Assembly: GCA_026398875.1 (NCBI GenBank)
Contig: JAPLSB010000005.1
Location: forward strand, 157,552 to 221,551
Length of the DNA: 64,000 nucleotides
Reading direction: 5' to 3'
Source: Gammaproteobacteria bacterium
GTDB lineage: Bacteria; Pseudomonadota; Gammaproteobacteria; Nevskiales; Nevskiaceae
Every line of letters begins with the position of its first letter. The first letter of the stretch is position 1. Made by a program: the position numbers and the translations under genes. Below the pieces are notes generated by a model that made no database searches, was not told where the DNA came from, and saw nothing but the letters and a program-made list of their open reading frames with translations. Shown piece after piece: positions 9,922 to 20,226 of this stretch.

Positions 9922-9963
9922 GTGGGCCGTGGCATATAGTGGGTCGAGTGGGGGAAAAGTGGC
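9922..9963 (+). promoter_or_regulatory. MraZ-box-like GTGGG repeats upstream of mraZ
   Basis: GTGGG occurs at 9922-9926, 9939-9943 and 9948-9952, with a GTGGC at 9959-9963. The last three are spaced 9 and 11 bases apart, close to one helical turn. MraZ of E. coli binds TGGG repeats with 10-base spacing at the mra promoter, so this is probably its autoregulatory site, 42-83 bases before the mraZ start. Confidence 0.6.
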
Positions 9964-10004
9964 TGTACCTGCCTCTTCCACACGCCATTGCGGGGCTCGA
10001 TTCC

Positions 10005-10436
10005 ATGTTTGCTGGTTCCAACCGACTGACGATTGACGACAAGGGCCGCCTCGCGGTCCCTGCACGTCTGCGCGCCCAGTTGGGGGACGAGTACGGCAAG
10101 CAGCTGACCGTGACCCTCGGCCCGGAGTGCGTGGAGATCTATCCGGCGCCGGTGTTCCGCAAGATGGCCGAGCAGATCCCGAAGATCGCCGACCGCGCCA
10201 AGCGGATGCTGGTCCAGCGCCTGTTCCTCGGCAACGCCGTGGAATCGGAAATCGATGGCCAGGGCCGCATCGTCGTGCCGACGCTGCTGCGCGACATGAA
10301 GGCGCTGGGCACCGACGTGGTGCTGGTCGGCGCCTACGACCACTTCGAGCTGTGGTCCTACGCCCAGTGGCAGGCCAACAACACGGAAGGCCAGCAGAAC
10401 TACGCCGACGCCTTCGCGGCGCTGGCTGTGTCATGA
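10005..10436 (+). CDS. mraZ: Transcriptional regulator MraZ
   Basis: AbrB-like DNA-binding protein of 143 residues, first gene of the dcw cluster and its regulator. Two SpoVT/AbrB-type repeats are visible: NRLTIDDKGRLAVPARLR (about 6-23) and ESEIDGQGRIVVPTLLRD (about 76-93). The frame runs 31 codons further upstream, but the ATG at 10005, giving MFAGSNRLTIDDKGR, matches the family start. It is followed by rsmH after 57 bases. Confidence 0.96.
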   Translation: MFAGSNRLTIDDKGRLAVPARLRAQLGDEYGKQLTVTLGPECVEIYPAPVFRKMAEQIPKIADRAKRMLVQRLFLGNAVESEIDGQGRIVVPTLLRDMKALGTDVVLVGAYDHFELWSYAQWQANNTEGQQNYADAFAALAVS

Positions 10437-10493
10437 GGCCTCCCCGTGCCGCACGCCGCCGCGAGCTCAAGCCCGAACGAGGGCGCTGACCGG

Positions 10494-11417
10494 ATGTTTT
10501 CCCATCGGCCAGTTCTGCTCGACGAAGCCCTGGCCGGACTTAGCCTCCGCCCGGAAGGCATTTATGTGGACGGCACCTTCGGCCGCGGCGGCCATTCCGG
10601 CGCGATCCTCGAACGGCTCACCGCTGGCGGCGCGCTGCATGCGCTCGACCGCGATCCGGAAGCCGGCCAGCACGCCTGGAAGACGTTTGCCGGCAACAGC
10701 AGCTTCCATTTTCATGCCGCCAACTTCGCCGAGATGGCCCGCGTCGCGGCGGATGCCGGCATCGCCGGTCGCATCGACGGCATCCTGCTTGACCTTGGCG
10801 TGTCCAGCCCGCAGTTCGACGACGCATCGCGCGGCTTCAGCTTCCAGAACGATGGCCCGCTCGACATGCGCATGGACCCGTCGTCCGGCGAATCGGCGGC
10901 AGACTGGCTGATGCGTGCCGATGAAGCCGAGATCGCCGACGTGCTCTACACGCTCGGCGAAGAGCGCAACAGCCGCCGGATCGCCAAGAAGATCGTCGAG
11001 TCACGGCTGCTGGCGCCGCTGAAGACCACCGCCCAGCTGGCCGCGCTGATCGCCAGCGTGCCGGGTCCGCGTTCGTTCAAGATCCATCCGGCGACGCGGT
11101 CCTTCCAGGCGCTGCGCATCCATGTCAACGGCGAGCTGTCGGCGCTGGAAACCGTGCTCGCGGCAGCGCCAGCGCTGCTGGCGCCGGGCGGCCGGCTGGC
11201 GGTGATCAGCTTCCATTCGCTGGAGGACCGCATCGTCAAGCGCTTCATTCGCGATGCCGAAGGCAGCGAACGCGATGTGCTGACCGGCCAGCGGCTGAAT
11301 CGCGACGGCGCGCCGCAGCTGAAGCGTGTCGAACGCTGCTTCCCGAGTGCCGCCGAGACTGACGCCAACCCGCGCGCCCGCTCCGCCGTGCTGCGCGTTG
11401 CCGAGCGCATCGCCTGA
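10494..11417 (+). CDS. rsmH: 16S rRNA (cytosine1402-N4)-methyltransferase
   Basis: SAM-dependent methyltransferase of 307 residues that modifies C1402 in the decoding centre of 16S rRNA. Visible motifs: HRPVLLDEAL at the start, the SAM-binding VDGTFGRGGHSG, DLGVSSPQFDDASRGFSF, and the C-terminal RLAVISFHSLEDRIVKRF. The ATG at 10494 gives MFSHRPVLL; upstream in-frame residues are not conserved. Its TGA overlaps the ftsL ATG by one base. Confidence 0.97.
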   Translation: MFSHRPVLLDEALAGLSLRPEGIYVDGTFGRGGHSGAILERLTAGGALHALDRDPEAGQHAWKTFAGNSSFHFHAANFAEMARVAADAGIAGRIDGILLDLGVSSPQFDDASRGFSFQNDGPLDMRMDPSSGESAADWLMRADEAEIADVLYTLGEERNSRRIAKKIVESRLLAPLKTTAQLAALIASVPGPRSFKIHPATRSFQALRIHVNGELSALETVLAAAPALLAPGGRLAVISFHSLEDRIVKRFIRDAEGSERDVLTGQRLNRDGAPQLKRVERCFPSAAETDANPRARSAVLRVAERIA

Positions 11418-11776
11418 TGGCTGCGCGCCCGACCACGACGCGACGCGATCGCCGCAGCAGCGGCGGCCTGCTGCTGCCGATCACGCTGGCGATCTTCGTG
11501 GTGATCTCGGCACTCGCCGTCGTGCAGGTGAAGAACGAGCATCGCCGGCTGACGGTGAAGGCCGAAGCGCTGCGCATCGACAACGAACGCCTCGACCTGG
11601 AATGGGCGCAGCTGCAGCTCGAGGAAGCGACGCTCGCGCAGGCGGCCCGCGTCGAGCCGATCGCCCGCGCGCAGTTCGGGCTGGTCGAGCCATCGGCCTG
11701 GCAAACCATTCAGGCGGTACAGGGTGCGGCCGATGCGGGCGCACCGGTGGCGGCACCTGTGGAGCCGACGCCATGA
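11417..11776 (+). CDS. ftsL: Cell division protein FtsL
   Basis: Small bitopic divisome protein of 119 residues: a short basic cytoplasmic tail, one membrane helix (about 17-37, LLLPITLAIFVVISALAVVQ) and a periplasmic coiled coil (about 42-80, leucine-zipper-like). It scaffolds FtsQ, FtsB and the FtsW-FtsI synthase. Position between rsmH and ftsI is diagnostic. The C-terminal 25 residues are Ala/Pro-rich. Its stop overlaps the ftsI start (ATGA). Confidence 0.93.
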   Translation: MAARPTTTRRDRRSSGGLLLPITLAIFVVISALAVVQVKNEHRRLTVKAEALRIDNERLDLEWAQLQLEEATLAQAARVEPIARAQFGLVEPSAWQTIQAVQGAADAGAPVAAPVEPTP

Positions 11777-13599
11777 AGGGCCCGGTCAATGCCGCCCAGC
11801 GTTCGCTGCCCGATGCGCCGGAAGCTTGGCGGCGCAAGTTCGCGCTCGGCGTGCTGGGCCTGCTGGCTCTCGGCATCGTTGGCCGTGCCTTCCAGTTGCA
11901 GGTGGTCAGCAACGATCGCTACAGCGCCCGCGGCGACAACCAGTACGTGCGCATGCAGCAGCTGCGCGCGCATCGTGGTGCGGTGCGCGACCGCAACGGC
12001 GAGCCTCTGGCGCTGTCGGCCCCGGTCATGTCGATCACCGCTGATCCGGAAAAGCTGCTGGCAGCGACGCAGTACCACGCCGCGCTGGCGGCCCTGCTGC
12101 AGCAGACGCCGCGCCAGCTCAGCCGCTATCTCGAAGCACGCAAGCGCGAACACGATGTCGCCAAGGCCGGCCCACGGCCGCCGAAGGGGCCGCAGAAGGT
12201 CTACCTGAAGCGCTCGATGACGCCGGACGAAGGCCAGCGCATCGCCGAGCTGAAGGTGCCGGGCGTCGAGACCGAGCCGGATTACCGCCGCTTCTATCCA
12301 GCCGGTGAAGTCGCTGCGCACGTGGTCGGCTTCCTCGACTTCGAAGGCAATCCGGCTTCCGGTGTCGAACGGACGCGCGACGAACTGCTGGCCGGGACGC
12401 CGGGCAAGCGCCGCGTGATCCGCGACAACAAGAAGCGCATCGTCGAAGACCCGACCGAACTGACGCCGGCGCAGCCGGGCGCCGACGTGCAGGTGACGCT
12501 CGACCTGCGCCTGCAGTACCTCGCCTATCGCGAGCTGAAGGCCGCCGTCACCGAAAACAAGGCCAAGGGCGGCCTGATCGTGCTGGCCGATGCCCGCAGC
12601 GGCGACATCCTGGCGCTGGCCAGCCAGCCGGGCTTCAACCCGAACCGTTCGGATGTGCGTGATCCTGAAGCGCTGCGCAACCGTGCGGTTGCAATGACGT
12701 TCGAGCCGGGCTCGACGGTCAAGCCGCTGATGGTGGCCCAGGCGCTCGATGCCGGCGTGATCGGCCCGGATTATCACGTCGACACCGGCAACGGCTTCCT
12801 GAAGATCAGCAACGTGTCGGTACGCGATGTCCACGCCGCCGGCGATGTCGATCTGGCGACCTTGCTGGCCAAGTCCTCGAACGTCGGCGCGGTCTACATC
12901 GGGCAGAAGATGGGCACCGAGCTGCTGTGGAGCGGCTACACCAAGTTCGGCTTCGGCGAGCGCGTGGCGGCCGGCCTGCCGTTCGAGGAAAAGACCGTGC
13001 TGCGCGATTTCCATCGCTGGCGCGCCTCGGACACGGTGACCGCCAGCTACGGCTACTCGTTCACGTCGAATGCGCTGCAGCTGGTGCGTGCGTATTGCGC
13101 GATCGCCAACGATGGCCTGATGCCGGCAGTCAGCATCCTCAAGCGCGATCACGAAGAGCCGCCGCAGCGCGTCGTCTCTGCCCGTACCGCGCAGCTGGTG
13201 CGGACGATGCTTGAAGGCGTCACCGTCAAGGGCGGTACCGGCACCAAGGCGGCCGTGCCGGGCTATCGCGTTGCCGGCAAGACCGGCACGGTCAAGAAGA
13301 ACGGCAAGGGCGGCTACATCAAGGGCGCGTACCAGTCGGCCTTCATCGGCATGCTGCCGGCGCAGGAGCCAAGCCTGGTCGCGCTGGTGATGATCGACGA
13401 GCCCGGCAACGGCGACTACTACGGCGGTGCGGTGTCCGCACCGGTGTTCGGCCGGGTGATGGCCGGTGCCGCGCGCCTGCTGCAGATCAAGCCGGACGAG
13501 CTGTCGCCGCCATTCGAAGCGCCGGTTCCGCCGGCCGTGCCGGTGGTGCCGACCCAGCAGGTCGACGCCGGTCCGGCGATCGCCCGGGCGCAGCCATGA
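11773..13599 (+). CDS. ftsI: Septal peptidoglycan transpeptidase FtsI (PBP3)
   Basis: Class B penicillin-binding protein of 608 residues. It has a short cytoplasmic segment, a membrane anchor (about 23-43), a pedestal domain (AHRGAVRDRNGEPLALS at about 73-90) and a transpeptidase domain. The active-site motifs are FEPGSTVKPL (SxxK), SSN (SxN) and GKTGTVKK (KTG). It cross-links septal murein with FtsW. The ATG at 11773 overlaps the ftsL stop; the frame is open far upstream but antiparallel to real genes. Overlaps murE by 4 bases. Confidence 0.97.
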   Translation: MKGPVNAAQRSLPDAPEAWRRKFALGVLGLLALGIVGRAFQLQVVSNDRYSARGDNQYVRMQQLRAHRGAVRDRNGEPLALSAPVMSITADPEKLLAATQYHAALAALLQQTPRQLSRYLEARKREHDVAKAGPRPPKGPQKVYLKRSMTPDEGQRIAELKVPGVETEPDYRRFYPAGEVAAHVVGFLDFEGNPASGVERTRDELLAGTPGKRRVIRDNKKRIVEDPTELTPAQPGADVQVTLDLRLQYLAYRELKAAVTENKAKGGLIVLADARSGDILALASQPGFNPNRSDVRDPEALRNRAVAMTFEPGSTVKPLMVAQALDAGVIGPDYHVDTGNGFLKISNVSVRDVHAAGDVDLATLLAKSSNVGAVYIGQKMGTELLWSGYTKFGFGERVAAGLPFEEKTVLRDFHRWRASDTVTASYGYSFTSNALQLVRAYCAIANDGLMPAVSILKRDHEEPPQRVVSARTAQLVRTMLEGVTVKGGTGTKAAVPGYRVAGKTGTVKKNGKGGYIKGAYQSAFIGMLPAQEPSLVALVMIDEPGNGDYYGGAVSAPVFGRVMAGAARLLQIKPDELSPPFEAPVPPAVPVVPTQQVDAGPAIARAQP

Positions 13600-15113
13600 A
13601 CGCCGCACTCGCCACCCGCAGCCTGCGGGCTCTGCTTGATGGCTTCGCTGCCGTCGATGCAGCCGCCGATATCGCCGTGACCGGCCTTGCGCTCGACAGC
13701 CGCACCGTCACGCCGGGCGCGCTGTTCCTCGCGCTGCGCGGTCAGGCGTCGCATGGCCTGGCGCATGTCGATGCGGCGATCGCCCGTGGCGCGGCGGCAG
13801 TGGTCTGGGAGCCGGCCGACGGCGTCGCTGCACCGCAGCTGTCGGTCCCGGCGATCGTCGTCGACGCACTCGGCCGCCATGCGGGAACGATCGCTGCACG
13901 CTGGCATCGTCATCCGTCTGCGGACCTGTTCACCGTCGGGATCACCGGCACCGATGGCAAGACGTCCACCGCGCATCTGGTCGCACAGGCGTTCGAGCGC
14001 CTGCATAGTCCTTGCGCCTACTTCGGCACGCTCGGCTACGGCCGGCTCGGCGCGCTGGCCGCTGCCTCGCACACCACGCCGGACCCGCTGCGCCTGCAGG
14101 CGCTGCTTGCCGATGCCCGCGACGCGGGTGCAACGGCCTGCGCAATGGAAGTGTCGTCGCATGCGCTGGATCAGGCGCGCGTCGGTGGCGTGGCTTTCGA
14201 TGTTGCGGTGCTGACCAATCTCGGCCGCGATCACCTCGACTACCACGGCACTGTCGAGGCCTACGCCGCTGCCAAGCGCCGTCTGTTCGCGTGGCCGGAT
14301 CTGCAGGCCGCAGTGCTGAATCAGGATGACGCGCACGGCCGGCGCTGGGCTGCGGAACTGCTCGCTGCCGCGCAGACGCCGGTGATCGTCTACGGGCTTG
14401 ATGGCACGGCCGTACCCGGCGCGCGCTTCGTCATTGGCCGCGAGCTGGTGCTGCACGGCGATGGTCTGTCGATGCAGCTCGATACGTCATGGGGCCGCGC
14501 GCTGCTGAACAGCCGCCTGCTCGGCCGGTTCAACGCACACAACCTGCTGGCCGCGGCCAGCGTGCTGCTGGCGAACGGCGTCGCGCTGGCCGATGTGGTC
14601 GCAGTGCTCGCCGAATCACGCACCGTGCCGGGCCGCATCGAAGCCTTCCGCGTGCCGGGCAGCCCGCTGGTCGTCGTCGATTACGCGCACACGCCACAGG
14701 CTCTGGCCGCGGTGCTCGACGCGCTGCGTCCGCACACCGCCGGCAAGCTGATCAGCGTGTTCGGCTGTGGTGGCGATCGTGACCACGGCAAGCGGCCGCT
14801 GATGGCTGCGGCTGCGGTCGAGCGCAGCGATGTCGCGATCATCACCGACGACAACCCGCGCTCCGAAGCGCCCGAAGCCATTGCCGCGGCAATGCTCGCC
14901 GGCATCCCGGCCGGGCGCACGGCGCAGGTGATCCACGATCGCGCCACCGCCATCGCCACGGCTATCGGCAGTGCTGCCGCGGACGACCTTGTGCTGATCG
15001 CCGGCAAGGGCCACGAGGATTACCAGCTTTATGGGCTGTATGGCCGCGAGCGCCGCCTGTTCTCCGACCGCGCCTATGTCGCCGACCTGCTCGGCCTGCC
15101 GAGGCGCGCATGA
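13596..15113 (+). CDS. murE: UDP-MurNAc-tripeptide synthetase MurE
   Basis: Mur ligase of 505 residues that adds the third stem-peptide residue. The ATP loop is GITGTDGKTSTAHL (about 112-125). The DNPR motif in TDDNPRSEAPE selects meso-diaminopimelate, so the murein should be of the mDAP type. HTTPDPLRLQALLADA and VDYAHTPQALAAVLDALRP are other family blocks. Both ends overlap neighbours by 4 bases (ATGA). Confidence 0.97.
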   Translation: MNAALATRSLRALLDGFAAVDAAADIAVTGLALDSRTVTPGALFLALRGQASHGLAHVDAAIARGAAAVVWEPADGVAAPQLSVPAIVVDALGRHAGTIAARWHRHPSADLFTVGITGTDGKTSTAHLVAQAFERLHSPCAYFGTLGYGRLGALAAASHTTPDPLRLQALLADARDAGATACAMEVSSHALDQARVGGVAFDVAVLTNLGRDHLDYHGTVEAYAAAKRRLFAWPDLQAAVLNQDDAHGRRWAAELLAAAQTPVIVYGLDGTAVPGARFVIGRELVLHGDGLSMQLDTSWGRALLNSRLLGRFNAHNLLAAASVLLANGVALADVVAVLAESRTVPGRIEAFRVPGSPLVVVDYAHTPQALAAVLDALRPHTAGKLISVFGCGGDRDHGKRPLMAAAAVERSDVAIITDDNPRSEAPEAIAAAMLAGIPAGRTAQVIHDRATAIATAIGSAAADDLVLIAGKGHEDYQLYGLYGRERRLFSDRAYVADLLGLPRRA

Positions 15114-16513
15114 GCACGTCCCCGAACCCTTCTTCGCCTGATCCGATGGAAACGCTTTTCGAAGCTGCCGCCCGCATTGGCGCGGTGCTGTACGGCCCCA
15201 ACGCGACGTTCAATCGCGTGGTCACCGACACCCGGCAGCTGCAGCCCGGCGACCTGTTCGTGGCGCTGAAGGGCGACAAGTTCGATGGCCATGACTATGT
15301 GGCCCGTGCGGCCAGCCTCGGCGCCGTCGGCAGCCTGGTGTCTCGGCGCATCGAAGGCGGCGGCGCGCAGATCCTCGTTGCCGACACGCTCGATGCGCTG
15401 CAGCGCTACGCGGCGAGCTGGCGCAATGATTTCGACATTCCGGTGATCGGCATCACCGGCTCCAACGGCAAGACCACGACCAAGCAGATGGTCGGCGCGG
15501 TGATGGCGGCGCGCGGGCCAGTGCTGATCACCGAAGGCAATCTCAACAACCACATCGGCGTGCCGCTCACGCTGCTGAAGCTGCGCGCCGAGCATGCGAC
15601 GGCCGTGATCGAGATGGGCGCCAACCACAAGGGTGAAGTCGCGCTGCTCGCGAAGCTGGCGCGGCCGCAGATCGGCATCGTCACGCAGGCCGGCGACGCC
15701 CACCTTGAAGGCTTCGGCTCGCGCGACGGTGTCGCGCATGCCAAGGGCGAACTGTTCGCGGCACTCGGCACCGACGGTCTTGCGATCATCAATGCCGATG
15801 ACGTCTACGCGCCGCTGTGGAAGCAGCTGGCCGGCAAGGCCTCGATGCTGAGCTTCGGGCTGTCCGACGCCGCCGACGTGCGCGCCGAAGATCTGGTCGG
15901 CGTGCCGGAAGCCGCACCGGAAGCCACCGCATTCACCCTGGTGACGCCGGCGGGTGGTGCGCGCGTCGAACTCGGCATTCCCGGCGTCCACAACGTGATG
16001 AATGCGCTGTCGGCCGTCGCGGCCGGGCTGGCGCTGAACCTCGGCATCGGCCAGATCGCCGATGGCCTGGCGCGCATGGCGCCGGTGGCCGGGCGGCTGA
16101 ACTGGAAGACCACGCCTGAAGGCGCGCGCGTGCTCGATGACAGCTACAACGCCAACCCGACGTCCTTGCGTGCGGCGCTGAACCTGCTGGCCGGCCTGCC
16201 GGGCCAGCGCTGGGTGGTGCTCGGCGAGATGCGCGAGCTCGGCCCGGATGCCGCGCAGATTCACGAAGAAGCTGGGCGCGCGGCGCGTTCGCTGGGCATC
16301 GACCGGCTGTACACGCTCGGCGCGATGACCCGCCATGCCGCCGATGGTTTCGGCAGCGCAGCACACAGCTTCGAGCAGGCCGATGATCTGATCGCGGCAC
16401 TGCGCGACGATCTTGGCGAAGGCGTGACGGTGCTGGTCAAGGGTTCGCGCGGCGCGCGAATGGAGCGGATCGTCGCCGGACTGCTCGGTACCGCGATCGA
16501 GGAGGCGCACTGA
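15110..16513 (+). CDS. murF: UDP-MurNAc-tripeptide--D-alanyl-D-alanine ligase MurF
   Basis: Mur ligase of 467 residues that joins D-Ala-D-Ala to the tripeptide, completing the cytoplasmic pentapeptide. Motifs: [23 protein letters not shown] loop [14 protein letters not shown] (about 117-130), [17 protein letters not shown], and [18 protein letters not shown] near the C-terminal third. It overlaps murE by 4 bases and mraY by 1 base. Confidence 0.97.
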   Translation: MSTSPNPSSPDPMETLFEAAARIGAVLYGPNATFNRVVTDTRQLQPGDLFVALKGDKFDGHDYVARAASLGAVGSLVSRRIEGGGAQILVADTLDALQRYAASWRNDFDIPVIGITGSNGKTTTKQMVGAVMAARGPVLITEGNLNNHIGVPLTLLKLRAEHATAVIEMGANHKGEVALLAKLARPQIGIVTQAGDAHLEGFGSRDGVAHAKGELFAALGTDGLAIINADDVYAPLWKQLAGKASMLSFGLSDAADVRAEDLVGVPEAAPEATAFTLVTPAGGARVELGIPGVHNVMNALSAVAAGLALNLGIGQIADGLARMAPVAGRLNWKTTPEGARVLDDSYNANPTSLRAALNLLAGLPGQRWVVLGEMRELGPDAAQIHEEAGRAARSLGIDRLYTLGAMTRHAADGFGSAAHSFEQADDLIAALRDDLGEGVTVLVKGSRGARMERIVAGLLGTAIEEAH

Positions 16514-17598
16514 TGCTCTACGCGCTCGCCAGCCACCTGCAGCCGTACTACAGCGGCTTCAACCTGTTCGGCTATCTGACCTTCCGCGCGATTCTCGGCG
16601 TGCTGACCGCGCTGATCTTCTGCTTCGTCGCCGGGCCGGGGATCATTCGCCGCCTGCAGATTCTCAAGTTCGGCCAGGTGATCCGCACCGACGGTCCGCA
16701 GTCGCACCTGAAGAAGACCGGCACGCCGACGATGGGCGGCGCGATGATCCTCGCCGGCATCGCCATCGCCACGTTGCTGTGGGCTGATCTGTCGAACCGC
16801 TTCGTCTGGTTCGCGCTGATCCCGACCCTGGCGTTCGGCATCGTCGGCTTCTTCGACGACTACCTGAAGATCACCCGGAAGAACACCAAGGGTCTGGTGG
16901 CTCGCAAGAAGTACTTCTGGCTGTCGCTGGCCGGCTTCGGTACCGCGATCGCGATCTCGTACACCGCGAAGACGCCGATTGAAACCAGCCTGATCCTGCC
17001 ATTCGTCAAGGACGTGACGATCCCGCTCGGCATCTTTTTCATTCCGTGGACCTATCTGGTCATCGTCGGCTCATCCAACGCGGTGAACCTGACCGATGGC
17101 CTCGACGGTCTGGCGATCATGCCGACGGTGCTGGTCGCCTCGGCACTCGCGGTGTTCGCCTACGCCACCGGCAACGTGAAGATCGCAACCTATCTCGGCA
17201 TTCCGTACATCCAGGGCGTCGGCGAACTCGCCGTGTTCTGCACCGCGATCGCCGGTGCCGGCCTGGGCTTCCTGTGGTTCAACGCCTATCCGGCCCAGGT
17301 GTTCATGGGTGACGTCGGTGCGCTGGCGTTGGGTGCCGCGCTCGGCGTGGTCGCCGTTCTGGTTCGTCAGGAAATCGTGCTGGCGATCATGGGCGGCGTG
17401 TTCGTGGCCGAAACGCTGTCGGTCGCGATCCAGGTCAGCTACTTCAAGTGGTCCGGTGGCAAGCGCATCTTCCGGATGGCGCCGCTGCACCACCACTACG
17501 AACTGAAAGGCTGGCCGGAGCCGAAGATCATCGTCCGCTTCTGGATCATCACCTTGATTCTGGTGCTGATCGGTTTGTCCACGCTGAAGGTGCGCTGA
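16513..17598 (+). CDS. mraY: Phospho-N-acetylmuramoyl-pentapeptide-transferase MraY
   Basis: Polytopic membrane enzyme of 361 residues with about ten hydrophobic segments. It transfers phospho-MurNAc-pentapeptide to undecaprenyl phosphate, forming lipid I. Family signatures are [28 protein letters not shown], the catalytic [14 protein letters not shown] and the C-terminal [14 protein letters not shown]. It follows murF with a one-base TGATG overlap and precedes murD by one base. Confidence 0.97.
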   Translation: MLYALASHLQPYYSGFNLFGYLTFRAILGVLTALIFCFVAGPGIIRRLQILKFGQVIRTDGPQSHLKKTGTPTMGGAMILAGIAIATLLWADLSNRFVWFALIPTLAFGIVGFFDDYLKITRKNTKGLVARKKYFWLSLAGFGTAIAISYTAKTPIETSLILPFVKDVTIPLGIFFIPWTYLVIVGSSNAVNLTDGLDGLAIMPTVLVASALAVFAYATGNVKIATYLGIPYIQGVGELAVFCTAIAGAGLGFLWFNAYPAQVFMGDVGALALGAALGVVAVLVRQEIVLAIMGGVFVAETLSVAIQVSYFKWSGGKRIFRMAPLHHHYELKGWPEPKIIVRFWIITLILVLIGLSTLKVR

Positions 17599-17599
17599 C

Positions 17600-18940
17600 A
17601 TGACTCGCTACGCCGGTCAGTCCATCCTCGTCGTCGGCCTCGGCAAGAGCGGCGCGTCGACCGCCCGCTACCTGTCGCGCGAAGGCGCGCGGATGGTGCT
17701 CACCGATTCCCGCGCGGCGCCCGGCGGCCTTGACGAGCTGCGCGCGCTGCCCGGTGTCGATGGCATCCATGTCGGCGCGTTCGCGGCACCGGCGCCGCTG
17801 TCGCAGTTCGCGTTCGCCGTGGTGTCGCCCGGCGTGCCGCTCGATGATCCGTTCATCGAATCGCTGCGCGCCGCCAAGCTGGAACTGATCGGCGACATCG
17901 AACTGTTCGCGCGTGCGGTCGGCGATACGCCGGTGATCGGCATCACCGGCTCCAACGGCAAGAGCACGGTCACCGAGCTGATCGGCGCGATGGCGCGCGA
18001 AGCCGGCGTTCACGCCGGGGTTGGCGGAAATCTCGGCACGCCAGCGCTGGACCTGCTCGACGACCGCCACCAGCTGTACGTGCTGGAACTGTCCAGCTTC
18101 CAGCTGGAGACCACGGAAACGCTGAAGCTGGTTGCGGCAACGGTGCTGAACATCTCGCCGGATCATCTGGATCGCCACGGCTCGCTTGAGCGCTACACGG
18201 CGGCCAAGGCCCGCATCTACGCCCACACGCAGACCGCCGTCGTCAACCGCGACGACCGCTCGACGCATACCGGCGCGCATACGGCGCGGCGTGTGGTTAG
18301 CTTCGGCCCCGACGCCCCGAGCAAGGGCCACTACGGCCTGATCGAGCACGACGGCGAAACCTGGGCGGCGCGCGGCGAAACGCCGCTGTTCCCGATCTCC
18401 AGCCTGAAGATCGAAGGCCTGCACAACGCCGCCAACGCGCTGGCCGCGTTCGCGCTGGCCGAGGCGGCCGGCCTGAACGAGGCCGGCATGTTCAAGGCAC
18501 TGTTCAGCTTCACCGGGCTGGCGCACCGCTGCGAATGGGTGGCCGACCTCGATGGCGTGTCGTGGATCAACGATTCCAAGGGCACCAATGTCGGCGCGAC
18601 GATGGCGGCGCTGCAGGGCTTGCAGGGGCCGCTGGTGTGGATCGGCGGTGGTCAGGGCAAGGGTCAGGATTTCACGGCGCTGCGCGCGCCGCTGAAAGCC
18701 AAGGCGCGGCTGGCGATCCTGTTCGGTCAGGATGCCGCAGCGATCGAACACGATCTGGCCGGCCAGGTGCCGGTGCAGCGCGTCGATGATCTGGCGGCGG
18801 CGGTGCTGGCCGCGCGAACGGCCGCCCAGCACGGCGATCGCGTGCTGCTGTCGCCGGCCTGCGCCAGTCTCGACCAGTTCAAGAACTACGAGCAGCGCGG
18901 TGCGGTGTTTCGCGCCCGCGTGCTGGAGCTGAAGGCTTGA
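17600..18940 (+). CDS. murD: UDP-MurNAc-L-alanine--D-glutamate ligase MurD
   Basis: Mur ligase of 446 residues that adds D-Glu as the second stem residue. It opens with a Rossmann-like VVGLGKSGAS. The ATP loop is [14 protein letters not shown] (about 112-125). Also present are LELSSFQLE, the DHLDRHGS block, NDSKGTNVGAT and LLSPACASLDQFKNYEQRG. Its TGA overlaps the TTG start of ftsW. Confidence 0.97.
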   Translation: MTRYAGQSILVVGLGKSGASTARYLSREGARMVLTDSRAAPGGLDELRALPGVDGIHVGAFAAPAPLSQFAFAVVSPGVPLDDPFIESLRAAKLELIGDIELFARAVGDTPVIGITGSNGKSTVTELIGAMAREAGVHAGVGGNLGTPALDLLDDRHQLYVLELSSFQLETTETLKLVAATVLNISPDHLDRHGSLERYTAAKARIYAHTQTAVVNRDDRSTHTGAHTARRVVSFGPDAPSKGHYGLIEHDGETWAARGETPLFPISSLKIEGLHNAANALAAFALAEAAGLNEAGMFKALFSFTGLAHRCEWVADLDGVSWINDSKGTNVGATMAALQGLQGPLVWIGGGQGKGQDFTALRAPLKAKARLAILFGQDAAAIEHDLAGQVPVQRVDDLAAAVLAARTAAQHGDRVLLSPACASLDQFKNYEQRGAVFRARVLELKA

Positions 18941-20226
18941 GCGCCCAGGCCAGTCTGCCGTTCGGCCTGTCGCCGGCCCGTTACGGGCTGGATACCGGCT
19001 TCTGCCTAGCCGTGGCGATCCTGATCGCCTGGGGGCTGGTGATGGTCGCGTCGGCCTCGGTCGCGGTGTCCGAGCGCATGGCTGGCGCCTCGACCCTGTA
19101 CTACTTCAACCGCCAGCTGATGTTCATGGCGATGGGCCTGGGCGCGGCAACGCTGGTCTTCGCGGTGCCGATGAAGTCCTGGGAAAGCACCGGCCCGCTG
19201 CTGCTGATGCTGGCGCTGGTGCTGCTGGTCCTGGTGCTGGTGCCTGGCATCGGCGTGATCCGCAACGGCGCGCGGCGCTGGATTCCGATCGGCCCGTTCC
19301 TGCTGCAGGTGTCGGAGCCGGCGCGGCTGGCGGTGATCGTCTATCTGGCCGGCTACATCGTGCGCCGTCAGGTGCCGCTGCGGACCACCACCAAGGGCCT
19401 GTTCGCACCGTTCATTCCGCTGGCGATCGTCGGCGTGCTGCTGATCGGCGAGCGCGACTTCGGCGCCACCGCAATCCTGATGGGCGTGGCGTTGCTGATG
19501 CTGTTTCTCGGCGGCGCGCGGCTGCGCGACATGGCGGTGATCGGGGCATCGGTCAGCGTCGTGCTGGTCATGCTGGTGCTGATCGCGCCGTATCGCGTCA
19601 AGCGCGTGATCGGCTTCCTGAATCCGGAACTCGATCCGCGCGGCGACAACTTCCAGCTGGTGCAGTCACTGATCGCGGTGGCGCGCGGCGAATGGAGCGG
19701 TGTCGGCCTCGGCAACAGCCTGCAGAAGCTGCTGTACCTGCCGGAAATGCACACCGACTTCATCTTCGCGATCCTCGCCGAGGAGTTCGGCCTGTTCGGC
19801 GTGCTGGTGCTGATCGGTCTGTTCGCGACCGTCGTCTGGCGCGGCTTTGCGATCGGCCGCGTGGCCGAAGCGATGAACTGCCGCTTCAGCGCCTACCTCT
19901 GCTACGGCCTGTCCGGCTGGTTCGGCCTGCAGTCGCTGATCAACATGGCGGTCAATATGGGCGCGCTGCCCACCAAGGGCCTGACCCTGCCGTTCATGAG
20001 CTACGGCGGCTCCAGCTTGATCACCGTCTGCGTGATGGCCGCGCTGATCCTGCGCGTCGACTACGAGAACCGTTATCTGCAGGCCGGTCATCCGGGCATC
20101 GGCGGCCGGGCCGGTGCGCCCGATGCGCTGGCCCGTCGTGCCGGCATCGGCGCGGGCACGACCAGCCGTGGCGAGTCGGGCAGCAAGCTGTTCGCGTTCT
20201 TCCGCCGTCGCGGAGGTCGCCCATGA
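18937..20226 (+). CDS. ftsW: Septal lipid II polymerase FtsW
   Basis: SEDS-family glycosyltransferase of 429 residues with ten predicted membrane segments, polymerising glycan strands at the septum with FtsI. Conserved parts: [28 protein letters not shown] (catalytic Asp region), [34 protein letters not shown] and [11 protein letters not shown]. The only start consistent with the context is TTG at 18937, which overlaps the murD stop as TTGA; a rare start codon may hold its level down. A basic, Gly/Arg-rich tail follows the last helix. Confidence 0.95.
   Translation: MSAQASLPFGLSPARYGLDTGFCLAVAILIAWGLVMVASASVAVSERMAGASTLYYFNRQLMFMAMGLGAATLVFAVPMKSWESTGPLLLMLALVLLVLVLVPGIGVIRNGARRWIPIGPFLLQVSEPARLAVIVYLAGYIVRRQVPLRTTTKGLFAPFIPLAIVGVLLIGERDFGATAILMGVALLMLFLGGARLRDMAVIGASVSVVLVMLVLIAPYRVKRVIGFLNPELDPRGDNFQLVQSLIAVARGEWSGVGLGNSLQKLLYLPEMHTDFIFAILAEEFGLFGVLVLIGLFATVVWRGFAIGRVAEAMNCRFSAYLCYGLSGWFGLQSLINMAVNMGALPTKGLTLPFMSYGGSSLITVCVMAALILRVDYENRYLQAGHPGIGGRAGAPDALARRAGIGAGTTSRGESGSKLFAFFRRRGGRP

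Noticed and set aside
11710..13608. 632-residue open frame antisense to ftsI
   Set aside because: It covers ftsI exactly in antisense and shows no recognisable motif.
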